Position numbers and translations under genes: made by a program
The notes under the pieces: model-generated
Database searches by the model: none
What the model was told of the DNA's origin: nothing
The model's input: only the letters and a program-made list of their open reading frames with translations
Shown: piece by piece, positions 63,388-64,000 of the stretch
Layout of the letters: each line of letters starts with the position of its first letter
Position numbering within the stretch: the stretch's first letter is position 1
NCBI GenBank assembly: GCA_033064195.1
Contig: JARBJD010000022.1
Coordinates: 310,001 to 374,000, forward strand
Direction of reading: 5' to 3'
Length of the DNA stretch: 64,000 bases
Origin: Blattamonas nauphoetae
Taxonomy: Eukaryota > Preaxostyla > Oxymonadida

Positions 63388-63707
63388 GTGGGAAGTTGAT
63401 CGAACCCAAGATGGAAACATGTCGAGAGATTCTGTTGAACCATGACTGAATGATCACATTGACGATCTGTTCAACAACTGCGATTGGATTTTCGCTCATC
63501 AAAGAACCGTATTCTTGACACACACCTTTTGAATGTGTTTTCTGAATAAATCGACGAATTCTCTATCATTGCGAAAGATAGAAGAAAATAGCATATATGG
63601 CTCGGATGAGATAATACCAATAATCGAAAAGAAAAGTCAGTTCAGAAACCAAGCTGAAGAGACTCGAACTCAGAAAAACCCGCTCAAATCATCACCAAAC
63701 ATATTCA
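63388..63707. other. Divergent intergenic region, reticulon-like gene / peroxiredoxin
   Basis: 320 nt between two divergent start codons. It contains a non-conserved open frame on the plus strand but no recognisable gene, RNA or repeat; presumably two promoters. Confidence 0.45.
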
Positions 63708-64000
63708 ATGGCAGCAAATCTTGGAGAAATTCCCGCAGACTTCGAATCAATCAACGAAAAAGGCGAGACAGTCCGATTTTCCGACTTGAAAGGAAAAGGA
63801 CCTTTTGTGATCTTCTTCTATCCAAAAGATTTCACTGGGGGTTGCACCAAAGAAGCGTGCTCGTTCCGTGACAGTCATGAAGTGTTCTTGAAGGCCGGTG
63901 CCGCTGTGTACGGTGTATCGTCGGACAGTGTCAAGTCACACGTCGACTTTATTGAAAAGTATCATCTTCCGTTCAGCCTCCTTGCCGATGACGGTGGAAA
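63708..64000 (+). CDS. Peroxiredoxin Q/BCP-type thiol peroxidase, 5' part
   Basis: Thioredoxin-dependent reduction of peroxides. The visible 97 residues start MAANLGEIPADFES and hold the thioredoxin-fold peroxiredoxin core: 'PFVIFFYPKDFTGGCTKEA', the peroxidatic Cys in T-G-G-C and the resolving Cys five residues later (CTKEAC). This spacing is diagnostic of the BCP/PrxQ subfamily with an intramolecular disulphide. 'GVSSDSVKSHVDFIEKY' and 'LPFSLLADDGG' follow. The reading frame runs off the window. Typical PrxQ proteins are about 150-160 residues, so roughly 60 remain. There is no targeting peptide. In an anaerobic protist it would serve oxygen defence; bacterial ancestry is possible but not shown here. 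Confidence 0.93.
   Translation, partial: MAANLGEIPADFESINEKGETVRFSDLKGKGPFVIFFYPKDFTGGCTKEACSFRDSHEVFLKAGAAVYGVSSDSVKSHVDFIEKYHLPFSLLADDGG

Noticed and set aside
63533-63871. 112-codon frame overlapping the start of the peroxiredoxin gene
   Set aside because: The peroxiredoxin frame has full family motifs; the overlapping frame is out of register and has none.
1-64000. Alternative genetic code with TAA/TAG read as Gln, known in some oxymonads
   Set aside because: Confident genes end with TAA, TAG and TGA at the expected family C-termini (for example STI1 TAA, DRC3 TAG, PA28 and radical SAM TGA), so the standard code applies.

Overview
The window comes from an intron-bearing eukaryote with a compact genome, most likely a flagellated anaerobic protist of the Preaxostyla/oxymonad type. 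This placement is inference. It rests on many very short GT-AG introns (31-116 nt), intergenic gaps often below 150 bp, an axonemal gene (DRC3), a prokaryote-like radical SAM/SPASM enzyme, and a giant intronless beta-helix surface protein with a pseudokinase tail. All three stop codons end well-supported genes, so the code is standard. I recognised no retroelement or virus-derived sequence.

Layout. 1-629: 5' part of CNOT9 (minus). 689-3436: charged coiled-coil protein. 3555-6770: multi-pass membrane protein. 6857-7335: MITE-like inverted-repeat element. 7424-9429: STI1/HOP co-chaperone. 9669-10858: all-helical protein of unknown function (5 exons, minus). 10995-19582: two large coiled-coil proteins in tandem (minus). 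19691-21427: IFRD homologue (minus), divergent from DRC3 (21497-23640). 23790-25449: calnexin (minus). 25608-27082: PP2C phosphatase (7 exons, minus). 27233-34090: XMAP215/CKAP5 with a near-identical internal duplication of a TOG-pair block. 34217-35548: secreted orphan. 35675-37900: DENN-domain protein. 38036-38842: PA28/REG proteasome activator (5 exons), sharing a 62-bp divergent promoter region with a radical SAM-SPASM gene (38905-40187). 40300-41860: a small helical protein and an SS18-like protein. 41861-42807: gene-poor stretch with a decayed LRR-like remnant. 42808-44979: Prp43/DHX15 helicase. 45676-56625: the giant surface protein. 56964-59958: VPS53 (10 exons, minus). 60054-62047: SPRY-like protein. 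62313-62395: tRNA-Leu(CAA). 62597-63387: reticulon-like ER protein. 63708 to the end: peroxiredoxin Q, 5' part only.

The genes do not form a pathway cluster; they are ordinary eukaryotic cell machinery: mRNA decay and splicing, chaperones, ER and Golgi traffic, cytoskeleton and flagellum, and the proteasome. The most unusual items are the homogenised TOG duplication, the MITE-like element, the radical SAM enzyme, the modular giant surface pseudokinase, and an architecture of ~31-nt introns and tiny first exons. Exon joins were worked out by hand from GT-AG sites, reading-frame continuity and family similarity, so each intron is a prediction.
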